In this document: positions 1 through 8,502 of the stretch, one piece after another
How the letters are laid out: each line of letters opens with the position of its first letter
Numbering within the stretch: position 1 is the stretch's first letter
NCBI GenBank assembly: GCA_021414115.1
Contig: JAIOPD010000119.1
Location: forward strand, 1-52,590
Source: Planctomycetia bacterium
Lineage (GTDB): Bacteria; Planctomycetota; Planctomycetia; Pirellulales; UBA1268
Length of the DNA: 52,590 bases
Direction of reading: 5' to 3'
Notes under the pieces: generated by a model
What the model was told of the DNA's origin: nothing
The model's input: the letters and a program-made list of their open reading frames with translations, nothing else
Databases searched by the model: none
Position numbers and translations under genes: made by a program

Positions 1-321
1 GAGCGCGAGCACGATCGGCAGCAGGAACAGTCCGACGGGCGTCTTGGGGTTGGCGACGGTGAGCCAGAGAGACCCCGCCGCCAACAGCCAGGCCGCGAGC
101 AGATACCAGTCGAACGGGCTGGAAAGGGGCGCGGCCCCTGCATCGACGGCACGCCAGGCCAGAAACAGCGTGTGGGCGCAGAGCCCGGCGGCCGCGAAGA
201 ACACCATCGCGGCGCCGCGAACGCCCGAGCGGAAGACGAGCCGCGACGCCTCGCAGGCGAGCGCCACGGCATAGCTCGCCGCAAAGCAGACGATGGAGAT
301 GCCGGAGAGGAAGGCTGCCAT
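1..321 (-). CDS. Cytochrome c assembly (CcsA/HemX-like) membrane protein, N-terminal part
   Basis: Reading the minus strand from the ATG at 321 gives 107 uninterrupted codons to the window edge, so only the N-terminus is present. The product begins MAAFLSGISIVCFAAS and is strongly hydrophobic, with about four membrane segments separated by short loops, including a segment containing SPFDWYLLAAWL. Several helices of this kind and a position divergent from hemE fit the cytochrome c assembly/HemX family, which handles haem during cytochrome c maturation and often lies beside haem genes. That identification is by pattern and context. The tryptophan-rich haem-handling motif of the family would lie in the missing C-terminal part, so the call is provisional. 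Confidence 0.55.
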   Translation of the reverse strand, partial: MAAFLSGISIVCFAASYAVALACEASRLVFRSGVRGAAMVFFAAAGLCAHTLFLAWRAVDAGAAPLSSPFDWYLLAAWLLAAGSLWLTVANPKTPVGLFLLPIVLAL

Positions 322-395
322 GCGAGTTCCGGGCGGAAGGCGAACCGATCCATTGTAGTTGCGGACGGCGGCCTGCCGATGCCCCACGGCTGACC

Positions 396-401
396 TATAC
401 T
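396..401 (+). promoter_or_regulatory. Possible -10 box (TATACT) for hemE
   Basis: TATACT lies 9 bases before the hemE ATG at 411. A transcript started from it would have almost no leader. The hexamer 17 bases upstream, CTGCCG, is a poor -35. Candidate only, chosen because no ribosome binding site is visible before hemE. Confidence 0.3.
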
Positions 402-410
402 TGGCCTGCC

Positions 411-1466
411 ATGACTCCATCCCCCGCCATCCTGCCGTCCACCCGGTCGAACGATCCGCTCATGCTGCGGGCCTGTCGGCTGGAGCCGGTGGAGCGGACG
501 CCCGTGTGGCTGATGCGGCAGGCGGGCCGCTACCTGCCGGAATACAGGGCGATCCGCGACACGGTGGGGTTCATGGAACTCTGCAAGACGCCCCGGCTGG
601 CCGCCGAGGTGATGATCGCCACGGTCCACCGGCTGGGCGTCGACGCGGCGATCATCTTCAGCGACCTCCTCCCGATCCTCGAGCCGATGGGGCTCGACCT
701 CGAGTTCGCCCAGGGCGAGGGGCCGGTGATCCACAACCCAGTCCGCACCGCGGCCGACGTCGCCCGCGTGCGGGAACTCACCGACATCGATCAGCTCGGC
801 TTCGTGATGGACACCGTCCGCGCCACGCGGGCCGGCCTCGATGCCTCGATCCCGGTGATCGGCTTCGCGGGCGCCCCGTTCACGCTCGCCGGCTACTGCA
901 TCGAAGGGGGCACGAGCAAGGCGTGGCTCCATACGAAGTCGCTGATGTACACCCACGAATCGGCCTGGCACGACCTGGCTGACAGGATCGCCCGCGCGGT
1001 GAGCCTGTATCTCGTCGCCCAGATCGACGCCGGCGCCGAGATCGTGCAGGTCTTCGACAGCTGGGTTGGCTGCCTCTCTCCCGACGACTACCGCCGCTAC
1101 GTGCTGCCCCACAGCCGCACCGCGATCGCCGCGGCTGCGAAGCGGGTGCCGACGATCCACTTCGCCACCGGCAACCCGGCACTTCTGCCGCTCTTGCGCG
1201 AGGCGGGGGGCTCCGTGATCGGCATCGACTGGCGGATCGACCTGGACGCCGCCTGGAAGATCGTGGGGCACGACCGGGCGGTGCAGGGCAATCTCGATCC
1301 TGCCGTGCTGTTCGCCGACCGTGACACCGTCCGGCGGCGTACCCAAGAGATCCTCGCCCGCGCCGCCGGCCGCCCCGGCCACATCTTTAACCTCGGCCAC
1401 GGCATCATGCCGCACACCCCGGTCGAGAACGTGCTCGAGCTGATCGCGACCGTGAAGGGAGGCTGA
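411..1466 (+). CDS. hemE: Uroporphyrinogen decarboxylase
   Basis: Cytoplasmic haem-biosynthesis enzyme of 351 residues that removes the four acetate carboxyl groups of uroporphyrinogen III to give coproporphyrinogen III. The family's first signature is visible as RQAGRYLPEYR at about residues 37-47 and the second as GFAGAPFTLAGYCIEGG at about residue 149. FDSWVG near 215 and NLGHGIMPHTPVENV at the C-terminus are also typical. The length is normal for the family. The ATG at 411 is the first start compatible with the N-terminus; no Shine-Dalgarno precedes it. It is transcribed away from the cytochrome c assembly gene at the left edge, so the intergenic stretch 322-410 should hold both promoters. 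Confidence 0.97.
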   Translation: MTPSPAILPSTRSNDPLMLRACRLEPVERTPVWLMRQAGRYLPEYRAIRDTVGFMELCKTPRLAAEVMIATVHRLGVDAAIIFSDLLPILEPMGLDLEFAQGEGPVIHNPVRTAADVARVRELTDIDQLGFVMDTVRATRAGLDASIPVIGFAGAPFTLAGYCIEGGTSKAWLHTKSLMYTHESAWHDLADRIARAVSLYLVAQIDAGAEIVQVFDSWVGCLSPDDYRRYVLPHSRTAIAAAAKRVPTIHFATGNPALLPLLREAGGSVIGIDWRIDLDAAWKIVGHDRAVQGNLDPAVLFADRDTVRRRTQEILARAAGRPGHIFNLGHGIMPHTPVENVLELIATVKGG

Positions 1467-1555
1467 TCTCGGACGGCCCCCACGTGAGCCTCGCGCGCCC
1501 GCGGGGCATACGGACCGCCTCGAGCAGGTGCCGTCGTGACTCTCGGCGCTTCCTC

Positions 1556-1597
1556 CGTCGGAAAGCCCCAAGCGCAAGCGCGGGTCATACGCTCTCC
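1556..1597 (+). repeat. Dispersed GC-rich repeat, copy A1
   Basis: A 42-base stretch matching 8418-8459 at 37 of 42 positions by eye. The core GGAAGCCCCAAGCGCGAGCG is, allowing one or two changes, the reverse complement of the repeat at 1643-1669. The element therefore occurs in inverted pairs. Confidence 0.7.
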
Positions 1598-1642
1598 ACG
1601 CCGTCTCGCGCTGCGCTACCCTCACGGGAAGCCACCCGCTTT

Positions 1643-1669
1643 CCCGTCGCTCGCGCTCCGGGCTTCCTG
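1643..1669 (-). repeat. Dispersed GC-rich repeat, copy B1 (inverted relative to A1)
   Basis: 27 bases (start CCCGTCGCTCGCGCT) matching 8367-8393 with one mismatch. It is an inverted counterpart of the element at 1556-1597. A third, degenerate copy appears at about 1741-1763. Confidence 0.7.
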
Positions 1670-1701
1670 CATCGTGGAGCGGTGCCGAGCCGTGGCCGGG
1701 A

Positions 1702-1862
1702 GGGGCTGCCCGTGCCCCCACGAGCCGGCGTAGGTGGCCAGCGAAGCCCGGAGGGCGAGAGCGCAGGCACCTCCGAGTGAGCGGAGGGCAGCGGGCACCG
1801 ATCCGACACGGCGGATTGGTCGACGGAGCGAACGTCCGGCTCGTGGGGGCACGGGCAGCCCC
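1702..1862. repeat. Perfect 27-bp inverted repeat flanking a 107-bp spacer
   Basis: Bases 1702-1728 (start GGGGCTGCCCGTGCCCCC) are the exact reverse complement of 1836-1862. The arms enclose 107 bases containing a degenerate copy of the dispersed repeat. A long perfect inverted repeat could form a stem or be the ends of a small non-autonomous element; no transposase is present. Confidence 0.75.
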
Positions 1863-1892
1863 GACCCAGCGCCAGGCTCCTCTCGAGCCCTC

Positions 1893-1913
1893 GTCCCGCG
1901 CTGGAGGCGGGAC
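1893..1913. repeat. Short perfect hairpin
   Basis: GTCCCGC and GCGGGAC form a 7-bp stem around a 7-base loop, 115 bases before the helicase start. There is no T-run on either side, so it is not a standard terminator. Confidence 0.45.
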
Positions 1914-2028
1914 TTCGAGACACGCCCTCGCCAACCGCCCTCCCGGCGTGGTAAACCAGCGTGTTGCGCGCCGGGAGGCCTCCGGCGTCGGTTCGTCGCG
2001 CAACACGTCGCCACCCCGAACCGGCAGC

Positions 2029-5000
2029 ATGAAGACTCTCGAGCAGCGTCTCTTCCATCTTTTCCCCGCGGCTGACGTGGCCCGGGCCCGCACGATCACC
2101 CCGGCGTCCGTCGCCTGCCCGCGGGTCGGCCAGGTCAGGGCCACCGTCATCGGCGACGACGGCGACGAGCACGAGGTGCACCTCGAACTCTCCGCCCACC
2201 GTCGCGGCGGCATGACGCTCGAGACCAGATGCTCGACCACTGCCGGCAGGGCAGGGCGACCGTGCGCCGTGCTCGCCGCGGTGCTCCTCGAGGTCGATCG
2301 CCGCCGCCTGCTCTCGGGCATCCACGACCAGACGCCGGTCGCGCTTTCCATCGTCGCCGAGGACGGGCCGGCAGACGATGCCGTCGAGGATGACACCCTC
2401 GACGACCCGGCCGACGACACCGGTGCGGAATCCGCGGAACGGGGGGCGGGCGAGCCGGCGACCGCTTCGTCGTGGACGCCCCCGCCCGCCGCACGCCGCG
2501 GCTCGCAGCGGCTCCCACCCTGGGCCGCCGAACTCGAGGATCGCCGCCGGCTCGTTGAACCTGCCGTGCGGTCGCATGCGCTCGTGATCCCCGATCAACG
2601 CCGCGCCGGCGGTGCGCTGGTGTTCGTGCTCGATCTCGGCGCGTCGGCCGATGCGCGGGCTGCCGTGCTCGTGCCCTCGCGGATGCAGCTCGACGTGGCC
2701 GGCAACGCGACGGGGCGGCCACGGCCGGTCGTGCTCGGTCCCGGCGAGGTCGAGCTCGACCAACTCGAGCCGCAGGAACGGTCGATCGTGGAGCAACTCG
2801 TGGGCGCGGCGGCTGCCGGCGAGGTCACCCTCCCGGAGCCGCTCGAACGGCGGATGATTTCCCGGGTGGTCGTCAGCCCGAAGTCGGCAGCCACGCACCT
2901 CGCGATGCTCTGCGAGGCCGGCAGGCTCGTCGTCCAGCCTGAGCCGAGGCGCGATCCGGAGCGGGTCGTGCCGCTGACGTGGGACGGAGGCACGCCCTGG
3001 GAGTTTGCCTTCGTGCTGGAGCCGGAAGACGAGGACGTGCGGCCGGCAAAGCCACGCAACCAGTCCGCCGCAAACGACGACGATCCGCTTCCGCGGCCCG
3101 CGAAGGCCACGCTCCGGGGCATGCTCGTGCGCGGCAGCCAGCGAAAGCCGCTCAACGAACCCAAGGCGGTTCTCCGCGCGGGGCTCGTCGTCTTCTCCGA
3201 TCGCATCGCGCGGCTCCAATCGACGGCCGACGCGGCCACCGCGGCCGTCTCTTCCGGCTGGATGGAGCAGTTCGAGCGCCGCGGACCGATCGAGGTCGCC
3301 TCCTCCCAGGTCGACGGGCTGATCGAACGCCTCGCCATGCTGGCCGACGTGCCGCGGCTGGTGCTGCCGGCCTGGACGGGCTGGCGGATCGAGTCCGGCG
3401 CGCCGCAGCCCAAGCTCGTGCTCGACGACTCGCCCGCCGTGTCGCTCGACGAGCCGGCGGCACCGGGCGGCCGACGACGGCAGCAGACCCGCGTGCAGCT
3501 GGCGGGCCGCGTCTGGTTCGACTACGCCGGCATGATGATCGCCGCCGACGATCCGGCCGGTGGCACCGCCGATGCGAGTCGCCGCATCTTCGTCCGCCGC
3601 GATCGGGCCGCGGAACGCGAGGCGCTCGCGCTCTTGCCCCGGCATGGCGCCACGGCGCCCCGTGGCAAGGCGCTCGACGACACCGCCGCCACGCACCATG
3701 TTGAGATCCCGCGCAATCGGCTCGACAGCTCGGTGTCACAGCTCGCGGCGTCGGGATGGATGGTCGAAGTCGCCGGCCGCCGTTACCGCCCCGCGGGCAG
3801 CGTGGCGTGGAACGTGACCAGCGGCATCGACTGGTTCGAACTCTCCGCCGCCATCGACTTCGGCGGCGTCACGGCCGAACTCCCCGCGCTGCTCGAGGCG
3901 ATCGCCCGCGGCAGCCGGGCGGTGGAGCTTCCCGACGGATCGATCGGGATCCTGCCCGACACGTTCGCCCAGGAGTTCGAGCCGATGGCCGCCCTCGCCC
4001 AGCGGCACGACGGCAAGCTGCGGTTTGGCCGCATCCAGATGGCCCTGCTCGATGCCCTGCTCGCCGGCCAGCCGCAGTCACACGTCGACGAGGCGTTCGA
4101 CCGGTTGCGGGAGCAACTCGCGTCGGGCGAGCAGCCCGAGGCGGAACCGGAGCCCCCCGGCTTTCAGGGCACGCTGCGACACTACCAGCGGGAGGGCCTC
4201 GGCTGGCTCGTGTTCCTGGAAAAACTCGGCCTCGGCGGCTGCCTCGCCGACGACATGGGCCTCGGCAAGACGATCCAGGTCCTCGCCCTGCTGGCCCGAC
4301 GGCAGGCCGATGTCCGTGCGGCGGGGCTTCCACACCGGCCATCGCTGGTCATCGTGCCCCGCAGCCTGGTCTTCAACTGGATCGAGGAGGCGAAAAAATT
4401 CGCGCCGGAACTGAAGGTCGTCAATCACACCGGCACCACCCGTGCCGACGAGACCGGCACGCTCGCCGACTGGGACATCGTGATCACGACTTACGGCACG
4501 CTGCGGCGCGACATCATCACCCACCGCGAGACGGAGTTTGATTACGTCATTCTCGACGAGGCGCAGTCGATCAAGAATGCGGCGAGCCAGGCCGCCAAGG
4601 CCTGCCGGCTCCTCCGCGCCCGGCATCGGCTCGCGCTCACCGGCACGCCCGTGGAAAACCACATCGGCGAACTCTGGAGCATTTTCGAGTTCTTGAATCC
4701 GGGGCAGCTCGGCAGTGCGTCGCGGCTGCGGAAGTTCCTGGCGGACGGCCGCGGCAGCACCGACATCGTGGCCCGTGCGGTCCGCCCCTACCTGCTCCGC
4801 CGAACCAAGTCACAGGTGCTCTCCGACCTGCCTGAGAAGACCGAGCAGACGCTCTTCGTGGAGCTTGGCGAGGCGCAGCGCAAGGCCTACGACGAACTCC
4901 GCGAACACTTCCGCGCGGAACTTGCCGGGCGGATCGGCCGCATGGGCATCGGCCGCTCGCGGATCGCGGTGCTCGAGGCGCTCCTGCGGCTCCGGCAGAC

Positions 5001-5553
5001 CGCCTGCCATGCGGGTCTCGTCGATCACTCGCGGGTCGACGAGTCGTGTGCCAAGCTCGACACGCTGCTCGAACAGCTCGACGAGGTTCTCGACGAGGGG
5101 CATAAGGTGCTGGTGTTCAGCCAGTTCACCAGTTTCCTGGCGATCCTCCGGCGGCGGCTCGACGAGAAGAAGACCGTCTACGAATACCTCGACGGTCGCA
5201 CGACCGACCGGCAGGCGCGGGTCGTGCGGTTCCAGGAAGACCCTGATTGTCGGCTGTTCCTCGTGAGCCTCAAGGCCGGCGGTCAGGGTCTCAACCTCAC
5301 GGCCGCCGACTACATCTACATCCTCGACCCCTGGTGGAATCCCGCCGTGGAGGCCCAGGCCGTCGATCGCGCGCATCGCATCGGCCAGACTCGGCGGGTC
5401 TTCGCCTACCGGCTCATCGCCCGCGATACCGTCGAGGAGAAGATCCTGGCCCTTCAGGACCGCAAGCGGGAGTTGGCCGAGTCGATCGTCCGGGCCGACG
5501 AGACCATGATCGCCAGCCTCACGCCCGAGGACGTGGAGCTGCTGCTCTCGTAA
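2029..5553 (+). CDS. SNF2/RapA-family DNA-dependent ATPase (helicase superfamily 2)
   Basis: A 1174-residue cytoplasmic Swi2/Snf2-type translocase that remodels protein-DNA or transcription complexes using ATP. The C-terminal third holds the two RecA-like lobes: Walker A in DDMGLGKT near residue 744, the DEAQ box in ILDEAQSIKN near 843, and motifs V/VI in LKAGGQGLNLTAADYIYILD and DRAHRIGQTRRV near 1116. The long N-terminal part is poorly conserved, as is usual for bacterial SNF2 proteins with accessory domains. The frame is open back to 1777, but that extension is encoded by the repeat region. The ATG at 2029, giving MKTLEQRLFHLFPAADV, is a much more natural N-terminus. No strong ribosome site precedes it. 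Confidence 0.93.
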   Translation: MKTLEQRLFHLFPAADVARARTITPASVACPRVGQVRATVIGDDGDEHEVHLELSAHRRGGMTLETRCSTTAGRAGRPCAVLAAVLLEVDRRRLLSGIHDQTPVALSIVAEDGPADDAVEDDTLDDPADDTGAESAERGAGEPATASSWTPPPAARRGSQRLPPWAAELEDRRRLVEPAVRSHALVIPDQRRAGGALVFVLDLGASADARAAVLVPSRMQLDVAGNATGRPRPVVLGPGEVELDQLEPQERSIVEQLVGAAAAGEVTLPEPLERRMISRVVVSPKSAATHLAMLCEAGRLVVQPEPRRDPERVVPLTWDGGTPWEFAFVLEPEDEDVRPAKPRNQSAANDDDPLPRPAKATLRGMLVRGSQRKPLNEPKAVLRAGLVVFSDRIARLQSTADAATAAVSSGWMEQFERRGPIEVASSQVDGLIERLAMLADVPRLVLPAWTGWRIESGAPQPKLVLDDSPAVSLDEPAAPGGRRRQQTRVQLAGRVWFDYAGMMIAADDPAGGTADASRRIFVRRDRAAEREALALLPRHGATAPRGKALDDTAATHHVEIPRNRLDSSVSQLAASGWMVEVAGRRYRPAGSVAWNVTSGIDWFELSAAIDFGGVTAELPALLEAIARGSRAVELPDGSIGILPDTFAQEFEPMAALAQRHDGKLRFGRIQMALLDALLAGQPQSHVDEAFDRLREQLASGEQPEAEPEPPGFQGTLRHYQREGLGWLVFLEKLGLGGCLADDMGLGKTIQVLALLARRQADVRAAGLPHRPSLVIVPRSLVFNWIEEAKKFAPELKVVNHTGTTRADETGTLADWDIVITTYGTLRRDIITHRETEFDYVILDEAQSIKNAASQAAKACRLLRARHRLALTGTPVENHIGELWSIFEFLNPGQLGSASRLRKFLADGRGSTDIVARAVRPYLLRRTKSQVLSDLPEKTEQTLFVELGEAQRKAYDELREHFRAELAGRIGRMGIGRSRIAVLEALLRLRQTACHAGLVDHSRVDESCAKLDTLLEQLDEVLDEGHKVLVFSQFTSFLAILRRRLDEKKTVYEYLDGRTTDRQARVVRFQEDPDCRLFLVSLKAGGQGLNLTAADYIYILDPWWNPAVEAQAVDRAHRIGQTRRVFAYRLIARDTVEEKILALQDRKRELAESIVRADETMIASLTPEDVELLLS

Positions 5554-5673
5554 TCGCGCTCACGAAAATCTCACGTTTCCGCGATGGGACCGGCGTCGAC
5601 TATCCTCGATGGCATGTCAGCGTTGCATTCCATGAGCCTCATCGACCGTCAGTCCCATGAGGAGGCGAACCTC

Positions 5674-6393
5674 ATGCCCTTGAAAAACCGTGGGACACAG
5701 GAGCCGGCGAAGCCCCGGGTGCTCGTCGTCGACGACGAGGAGGATCTCCTCGAACTCGTCCGCTACAACCTCACCAAAGAGGGCTATGCCGTCGAGTGCG
5801 TGGGCAGCGGCGAGGAGGCGCTCAAGGCGGTCCGTAGGCAGCCCCCCGACCTGATCGTGCTCGACCTGATGCTGCCCGCGGTGGACGGCCTCGAGGTCTG
5901 TCGCAGGCTCAAGGCCGATCCGAAGACCCGCGACGTTCCCATCGTCATGCTCACCGCCAAAAGTGAAGAGGGCGACATGATCGCGGGCCTCGATCGCGGC
6001 GCCGACGACTACATCGCCAAGCCCTTCAGCCCCCGGGTGCTCACCGCCCGCATCAAGGCGATTCTGCGGCGCGACGACGCGCGGCGGCGCGAGGAGTTGG
6101 AGACGACCATCGACGTCCACGACCTCTCGATTCATCCGGGCCGCCATGAGGTCACGCTCGCCGGCAACCCCGTCGAACTGACCTACACGGAGTTCGCTCT
6201 CCTGCAGTTCCTGGCGAAGCGGCCCGGGTGGGCCTATACGCGGACGCAGATCGTCGACGCCGTGAAGGGGGAAGACTATCCCGTCACCGAAAGGTCGGTC
6301 GATGTGCAGGTGGCGGGCCTACGGCGAAAACTCGGCGATCAGGGGCACTACATCGAGACGGTACGGGGCGTGGGCTATCGCTTCCGCAGCTGA
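5674..6393 (+). CDS. OmpR/PhoB-type response regulator
   Basis: A 239-residue two-component transcription factor. The receiver domain has the acidic pair D20-D21 in VLVVDDEED, the phospho-acceptor D64 in IVLDLMLP, T94 and K116 in the AKPF turn. The C-terminal winged helix ends EDYPVTERSVDVQVAGLRRK followed by ETVRGVGYRFRS, as in PhoB. The start at 5674 is supported by a strong Shine-Dalgarno, GAGGAGG at 5659-5665, eight bases upstream. Earlier in-frame ATGs at 5584 and 5632 lack this. The sensor kinase follows 111 bases downstream. The PhoB resemblance suggests phosphate control, but no Pho box or phosphate gene is visible nearby. Confidence 0.93.
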   Translation: MPLKNRGTQEPAKPRVLVVDDEEDLLELVRYNLTKEGYAVECVGSGEEALKAVRRQPPDLIVLDLMLPAVDGLEVCRRLKADPKTRDVPIVMLTAKSEEGDMIAGLDRGADDYIAKPFSPRVLTARIKAILRRDDARRREELETTIDVHDLSIHPGRHEVTLAGNPVELTYTEFALLQFLAKRPGWAYTRTQIVDAVKGEDYPVTERSVDVQVAGLRRKLGDQGHYIETVRGVGYRFRS

Positions 6394-6504
6394 GCGGCTC
6401 GGCGACGGCGATTCCGGCCGCGGCGGTCCTTTTCCGCGGTCCCTGCGGATGCGACACTTCTCGGAGCCGCTTTTCTTCCGTCTCCGGCCGAGCCGCCCAC
6501 GTTC

Positions 6505-8295
6505 ATGCCGCGCACCCGACTCGTCTGGCATCTCTTCGCAGGCTGGTGTGCGCTCGTCGCCACGACGCTGGCCGTCGGCTTCTGGATCGCGAGCGTCCAG
6601 CTGGCGGACATCGCCGACGAGGCCCAGCGCACGCGGCTGACCGATTCGGCCAGGGGGCTCGCTGCCGTCTTCGACGACGGCGACATCGCCCGTGACCCTG
6701 GAGCTGTCTCCGATTTTGCCCGCAGGCACCTGTCGTCGACGCGGATCGACCTGCGGTTGTTCACGCTCGAGGGCGATCCGCTCACCACTCCCGACGCAAC
6801 GTCTCCCCCCGCGGCCACGGCGAGCGACGACGGCCTGATCGCCGCCGCGCGTGCCGGCCGTGTGGCCAGCGCGAGCCGGTACGATCTCGCAACCGGTCGC
6901 CGGTCGCTCGCCGTCGCCGTCCCCGTGGGCTCCGCCGACCGTCCGACGGCCGTCATCCTCGCGACGGCCGACACCGCCGAGTCGGACCGCCGTCTGGCCG
7001 CCTGGCAGCGGCGGTTGCTCGTCGGCTGCGCCGCTGCGGCCGCGGTCGCCTCGATCGGTGGCTACGTGCTCGCCCGCCGGGTGGCCCGCCCCGTCGAGGA
7101 GCTCTCCGACGCCACGGCGCGGATGGCGGCCGGGGACATCAGCGGACCGATCCCAACGGCCGACGTGGCGGAGATCGCCGATCTCTCCGCGGCGCTCACC
7201 AGACTCCGCGAGCAGCTCGTGGAACGTGGCCTGACGATCGGCCGGCAGGGCACTCAGCAGGAGGCGGTGCTCGGCAGCATGATCGAGGGCGTGCTGGCGA
7301 TCGACGCGCGACAGCGGATCGTGGGCATCAATCGCGCCGCCGCCGATCTGCTCGCCGTCGAGATCGAGCACGCCGTTCGCCGGCCGCTCCAGGAGGTGAT
7401 CCGCAATCCGGACCTCCGGCGGTTCGCCCTCAAGGCCATCGATTGCCGGGACCCCGTCGAGGACGATCTGGTGCTCGGCGGCGCGCGGGACCGCACCATC
7501 CGGCTCCGGGGCACGGCGCTTCGCGACGTCTCCGGCGACGGTGGAGCCGTGATCGTGCTCAACGACGTCACCGACGTGCAGCGGCTGGAGAACGTTCGTC
7601 GCGATTTCGTCGCGAACGTGTCGCACGAACTGAAAACACCCATCGCCTCGATCAAGGGCTTCGTGGAAACGCTGCTCGACGGCGCGATGGACGATCCCGC
7701 CGATACCAGGCGGTTTCTGGGAATCGTCGCCCGGCAGGCCGACCGGCTCGCGGCGATCATCGAAGACCTGCTGGCGCTGTCGCGAATCGAACAGAGCGAG
7801 GGGGCCGGCAACCTGCCGGTCGAGACGGTGGCCGTCGCGGGCGTACTGGCGGCGGCCGTGGGCGACTGCGGCCCGCGAGCCGTCGAACGGGGTGTCGCGC
7901 TCGAGATCTCCTGCCCCGACGAACTGACCGCCGCCGTCAACGCACCACTCCTCGAGCAGGCCGTCATCAACCTGATCGACAACGCGATCAAATACACTGC
8001 GTCCGGCAAGTCGGTGTGGCTCTCAGCCGTCGCCGAAGAGGCGGAGGTGGGGGCCGGCAGCCTCGTGATCCGCGTCCGCGACGAGGGCTGCGGCATCGCG
8101 GCCGAGCACCTTCCACGGCTCTTCGAACGGTTCTACCGCGTCGACAAGGCGCGCAGCCGCAACCTCGGGGGCACCGGGCTCGGCCTTTCGATCGTCAAGC
8201 ACATCGTGCAGGCACACGGCGGTGCCGTGGCGGTGGAGAGCGAGTTGGGCGTGGGGACGACCTTCACCATCCGCATGCCGCTCGGCTCCAGCTGA
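6505..8295 (+). CDS. PhoR-like membrane sensor histidine kinase
   Basis: A 596-residue sensor. Order: membrane helix at about residues 8-32, periplasmic sensor of some 140 residues, second helix near 170-190, HAMP linker (RRVARPVEELSDATARMAAG), a PAS-like segment from about 250 (MIEGVLAIDARQRIVGINRA), the dimerisation/phosphorylation helix with H374 in NVSHELKTP, then the ATPase domain with the N box NLIDNAIKY near 488 and G boxes DEGCGIA and GGTGLGLSIV. Architecture and position directly after the response regulator make it the cognate kinase. The stimulus cannot be read from the sequence. Confidence 0.93.
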   Translation: MPRTRLVWHLFAGWCALVATTLAVGFWIASVQLADIADEAQRTRLTDSARGLAAVFDDGDIARDPGAVSDFARRHLSSTRIDLRLFTLEGDPLTTPDATSPPAATASDDGLIAAARAGRVASASRYDLATGRRSLAVAVPVGSADRPTAVILATADTAESDRRLAAWQRRLLVGCAAAAAVASIGGYVLARRVARPVEELSDATARMAAGDISGPIPTADVAEIADLSAALTRLREQLVERGLTIGRQGTQQEAVLGSMIEGVLAIDARQRIVGINRAAADLLAVEIEHAVRRPLQEVIRNPDLRRFALKAIDCRDPVEDDLVLGGARDRTIRLRGTALRDVSGDGGAVIVLNDVTDVQRLENVRRDFVANVSHELKTPIASIKGFVETLLDGAMDDPADTRRFLGIVARQADRLAAIIEDLLALSRIEQSEGAGNLPVETVAVAGVLAAAVGDCGPRAVERGVALEISCPDELTAAVNAPLLEQAVINLIDNAIKYTASGKSVWLSAVAEEAEVGAGSLVIRVRDEGCGIAAEHLPRLFERFYRVDKARSRNLGGTGLGLSIVKHIVQAHGGAVAVESELGVGTTFTIRMPLGSS

Positions 8296-8366
8296 TCAAC
8301 GTGCCGCGGGGATTCGCCCTCCACCCCGTCCCGCTCCTCGGCACGCCACGGGTCGCGACCCGTCTA

Positions 8367-8393
8367 CCCGTCGCTCGCGCTTCGGGCTTCCTG
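8367..8393 (-). repeat. Dispersed GC-rich repeat, copy B2
   Basis: Differs from 1643-1669 at one of 27 bases and lies in the 207-base gap between the convergent kinase and LOG-family genes. Paired in inverted orientation with 8418-8459. Confidence 0.7.
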
Positions 8394-8417
8394 GGCACCT
8401 GACGCCACGCCGCCCGC

Positions 8418-8459
8418 CGTCGGGAAGCCCCAAGCGCGAGCGCGGGGAATACGCCCTCC
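8418..8459 (+). repeat. Dispersed GC-rich repeat, copy A2
   Basis: Matches 1556-1597 at 37 of 42 positions. Together with 8367-8393 it forms an imperfect palindrome with arms about 25 bases apart. Its position between convergent genes is typical of REP-like elements and might act as an mRNA 3-prime stem-loop. Confidence 0.7.
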
Positions 8460-8502
8460 ATCCCGTCCCGCTCCGCGCCACCCGGGATGGATTCCCAACA
8501 CC

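Larger units (their letters stand above)
1467..2028. other. Repeat-rich intergenic region between hemE and the SNF2 helicase gene
   Basis: About 560 bases without a convincing gene. Open frames cross it, but their translations are low-complexity arginine/alanine/proline-rich and change register at the repeats. It contains several inverted and dispersed repeats, listed separately. Two of them recur in the 8.3-8.5 kb intergenic region. Confidence 0.7.

Noticed and set aside
1777-2028. In-frame N-terminal extension of the SNF2 gene
   Set aside because: It is encoded by the repeat-rich spacer, has low-complexity composition and no family similarity; the ATG at 2029 gives a natural start.
1585-3699. 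Long minus-strand open frame antisense to the SNF2 gene
   Set aside because: Composition is Arg/Gly/Ala-rich with no recognisable motif, and it overlaps a well-supported gene.
5554-5673. Pho box upstream of the PhoB-like regulator
   Set aside because: No pair of CTGTCAT-like direct repeats could be found, so phosphate autoregulation is not claimed.
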